A stretch of DNA of 64,000 bases from Arthrobacter sp. MN05-02 (GTDB lineage Bacteria; Actinomycetota; Actinomycetes; Actinomycetales; Micrococcaceae), in assembly GCA_004001285.1 (NCBI GenBank), contig AP018697.1:372001-436000 (forward strand), read 5' to 3'. Below, in pieces: positions 61,540 through 64,000 of this stretch; position 1 is the first letter of the stretch; every line of letters starts with the position of its first letter. The position numbers and the translations under genes were made by a program. The notes beneath the pieces were generated by a model that saw nothing but the letters and a program-made list of their open reading frames with translations, was not told the origin of the DNA and ran no database searches.

Positions 61540-61690
61540 CTAGTGTGCCCGAACCGGCTCCGGCGCGGCCACCCGATCCCGTCGGAGGATGTCGTCGAGC
61601 GCCGGGCCGAGGGTGGGGTAGTCGGCGGTGAAGCCGGCGTCGAGCAGCCTGCGCGGGGACACCCGCCGACTCCTGAGGACCAGTGGTGAT
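61540..61690 (-). pseudogene. Remnant of a TIGR01777-type NAD-dependent epimerase
   Basis: The minus-strand frame ending at TAG 61540-61542 reads PLVLRSRRVSPRRLLDAGFT, then ADYPTLGPALDDIL and a short tail. This matches the C-terminal end (DUF1731) of TIGR01777 epimerases. There is no start codon and no upstream domain: the adjoining gene at 61693 begins directly. About 48 codons remain, so most of the gene has been lost, probably by a deletion near 61690. Confidence 0.65.
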
Positions 61691-61692
61691 GC

Positions 61693-62196
61693 TCATTGCA
61701 CGCGGACCAGCTTCCAGACACTCGCGCGGGCGAAGGCGCCCACGCCTCCGATGATGAGGGCGACCGGGAGGTTCTCCAGCACCGACCTCGAGGGCGACAG
61801 CAGGGCGATCAGGACGAGGGGGACGAGGGTGAAGGCGGCGAAGAAGACGCCGATGTGCACCCACTGGTTCGTCACCGACCGCAGCAGGAGCCCGACGAGG
61901 ATGCCGAGCGGCAGCCCCGTCACCAGGCCGATGCCGAGCCCGTACCAGAGCGCCAGGACGAAGACGCCGGGGGCGTCCGCACCCCAGGGGAGCGCGAAGA
62001 CCAGGGCGAGCGTGACCAGGCCCACGAGGAACCCGACCGCCACGGCTCCCGCGCCGAACGTCACCCGGCGCGGGACTGCGTTCCCGGCGTCCTCGTCCGG
62101 CCTGTCCTCGTTCGGCGTCCCGTCGTCCGGTGTTCCCCCGTCCAGGGTCCGGTCGTCGGTTCTCGCGTCGTCGGGTGCCTCGTCGTCCGCGCTCAC
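61693..62196 (-). CDS. Acidic four-span membrane protein, unknown
   Basis: A 167-residue protein. The first 38 residues are acidic and repetitive (DDEAPDDARTDDRTLDGGTP). Four hydrophobic spans follow, about residues 47-70, 77-100, 113-135 and 144-160. No family is recognised. It overlaps the TetR gene at its 5' end by 4 bp, so the two are co-transcribed; it could be the target that the TetR protein regulates. It ends where the epimerase remnant begins. Confidence 0.7.
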   Translation of the reverse strand: MSADDEAPDDARTDDRTLDGGTPDDGTPNEDRPDEDAGNAVPRRVTFGAGAVAVGFLVGLVTLALVFALPWGADAPGVFVLALWYGLGIGLVTGLPLGILVGLLLRSVTNQWVHIGVFFAAFTLVPLVLIALLSPSRSVLENLPVALIIGGVGAFARASVWKLVRVQ

Positions 62197-62858
62197 TGCC
62201 GTGTCCCCCGGATCAGCTGGACGATGTCCTCGACGATCTTCCGGACGACGGGAAGCCGCGACAGGATCACGAGCTTGGACAGGAGCGGCGCAGCCTGGTC
62301 GATGAGGCGGCGGGTGCGGATCTGCCGGGGCGAGGAGTCGTACACCCAGAAGAGGGTGATCGCCATGTAGGCGTACCAGAGGAGCTCCGGGAGGTCGTCG
62401 CGGATGGCGAGCGGTGGCTGGGGCCTCGACAGCGAGACGGCGTGGCGGAAGAGGGAGATGGCCCGGGCGCGGGCGACGGCGGATTCGCTGCCGAGGGGAC
62501 TCGTGGTGGCCGAGGGCTTGATGGCGATGCTGATGAAGTTGGAACCGAAGTCGTGGTACGGCGCCAGAACGTCGACGCCGGTGTTGAGGACCACCCGCAG
62601 GAGCTCCCCGAGGTTCTGCCCCTCACGCAGCAGCGGCAGCGCGAGTGCCCGGTGCTCCTCCTGCAGGCTGCGGTAGAGCTCGTGGACGAGATCGTCCTTG
62701 GAGGCGAAGTAGTAGTACGCGCTTCCGGTGGAGACCTCGGCCGCGGAGGCGATGGCCCGCATGGTGGTCTTCTCGTACCCGTTCTCGCGGAACAGCCGGA
62801 GCGCGGTCGAGACCAGCAGCTCCCTGGTCGCTTCGCTCTTGGCTGTCGGCGTCGGCAT
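62193..62858 (-). CDS. TetR-family transcriptional regulator
   Basis: A 221-residue dimeric repressor-type protein. The N-terminal HTH is TRELLVSTALRLFRENGYEKTTMRAIASAAEVSTGSAYYYFASKDDL (about residues 11-57). The C-terminal ligand domain has no recognised family. The ATG at 62858 follows AAAGGG. Two identical GAACATGTTC palindromes 33 bp apart lie just upstream, a likely autoregulatory operator. It is followed by an overlapping four-span membrane protein gene. The ligand is unknown. Confidence 0.88.
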   Translation of the reverse strand: MPTPTAKSEATRELLVSTALRLFRENGYEKTTMRAIASAAEVSTGSAYYYFASKDDLVHELYRSLQEEHRALALPLLREGQNLGELLRVVLNTGVDVLAPYHDFGSNFISIAIKPSATTSPLGSESAVARARAISLFRHAVSLSRPQPPLAIRDDLPELLWYAYMAITLFWVYDSSPRQIRTRRLIDQAAPLLSKLVILSRLPVVRKIVEDIVQLIRGTRQ

Positions 62859-62871
62859 CCGGGTCCCTTTC

Positions 62872-62914
62872 GAACATGTTCACTTCGGAGTCTAACCCTG
62901 AATTGAACATGTTC
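62872..62914. promoter_or_regulatory. Twin palindromic operator upstream of the TetR gene
   Basis: GAACATGTTC occurs at 62872-62881 and 62905-62914, 33 bp apart, which is about three helical turns on the same face. The sequence between contains TAGACT on the minus strand, a possible -10. Two TetR dimers could bind side by side and block the promoter. Confidence 0.65.
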
Positions 62915-63010
62915 GAACAGAAGGGGCGGGCGTCGTCCTGCCCGGGCTCATCGGAGCTGCCGCTGCTACCGGAACAGGTCCGATGCGGCGCCATGTTGAT
63001 GCGGTCCCCG

Positions 63011-63039
63011 GTCGAGGACTTCCTCAGGTAGTCCTCGAC
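63011..63039 (-). terminator. Hairpin downstream of tgt
   Basis: GTCGAGGACT (63011-63020) and AGTCCTCGAC (63030-63039) form a 10-bp perfect stem with a 9-nt loop, about 75 bp after the tgt stop. There is no T-tract. The rest of the 256 bp between the TetR gene and tgt shows no gene I can support. Confidence 0.5.
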
Positions 63040-63114
63040 CGCCCCGTCGTCGTGATCGTCCGCGGTCCGGTCCAGATTCGATAACAATTCCACCCGACCT
63101 GCGGGGATCGAGGG

Positions 63115-64000
<886 letters not shown>

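Noticed and set aside
62623..63093. A minus-strand frame upstream of and overlapping the TetR gene.
   Set aside because: It overlaps the TetR start in another frame and crosses both operator palindromes. The first part reads plausibly but has no family and no ribosome site.

Overview
The window is a very G+C-rich piece of an actinobacterial chromosome. Gene content and order (pyrE, HAD phosphatase, TrmH methyltransferase, class II fba, DUF3151 and purA; purSQL; dnaX and recR next to the SRP RNA and a serine tRNA) fit the Micrococcaceae and look Arthrobacter-like. That placement is an inference from layout and protein families, not from a search. I see no prophage, insertion sequence or CRISPR array.

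Layout. 1-9.2 kb: housekeeping genes (pyrE, a Tat-exported hydrolase, HAD, TrmH, fba, DUF3151, purA), with a small excisionase-type HTH gene and a DUF2975/XRE/MpaB operon between them. 9.2-12.6 kb: a SurA-like lipoprotein, DUF427, a nitrilase-family amidase and a LacI-family regulator. 12.6-20.9 kb: an L-arabinose operon, araB-araD-araA followed by a ChvE/MmsA/MmsB sugar ABC transporter, with a palindromic operator at the araB promoter and a strong terminator at the end. 21.1-31.4 kb: an organosulfur region with two minus-strand operons, sfnG-metY-CoA-binding protein and ssuB-ssuA-ssuC-acs. Each is preceded by a SAM-I riboswitch whose P1 helix overlaps the Shine-Dalgarno sequence. Between them lies a LysM/NlpC-P60 cell-wall enzyme behind a c-di-AMP (ydaO-type) riboswitch.

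31.4-36.7 kb: membrane and secreted proteins, including an Ala-rich wall protein next to a sortase that may be its partner. 36.7-40.1 kb: purS-purQ-purL. 40.4-46.2 kb: an SSI-like lipoprotein, a duplicated STAS-like protein, a glycosylase-like protein and a large secreted subtilase. 46.3-55.4 kb: lysC, an ABC-2 exporter pair, recR, dnaX, gluQRS, the SRP RNA and tRNA-Ser(GGA). 55.5-64 kb: a second MpaB-like protein, glutathione peroxidase, HAD, ribokinase-like, LytR_C, thiD/pdxK-like, TetR and the 3' part of tgt.

Seven genes, including the normally essential purA, carry a single-base frameshift. Six of the seven look like an extra base in a short run, mostly of G or C. This points to sequence error more than to real gene decay, so these genes are annotated as frameshifted CDS. 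At least eight genes appear leaderless, with a -10-like hexamer exactly 6 nt before the start codon.
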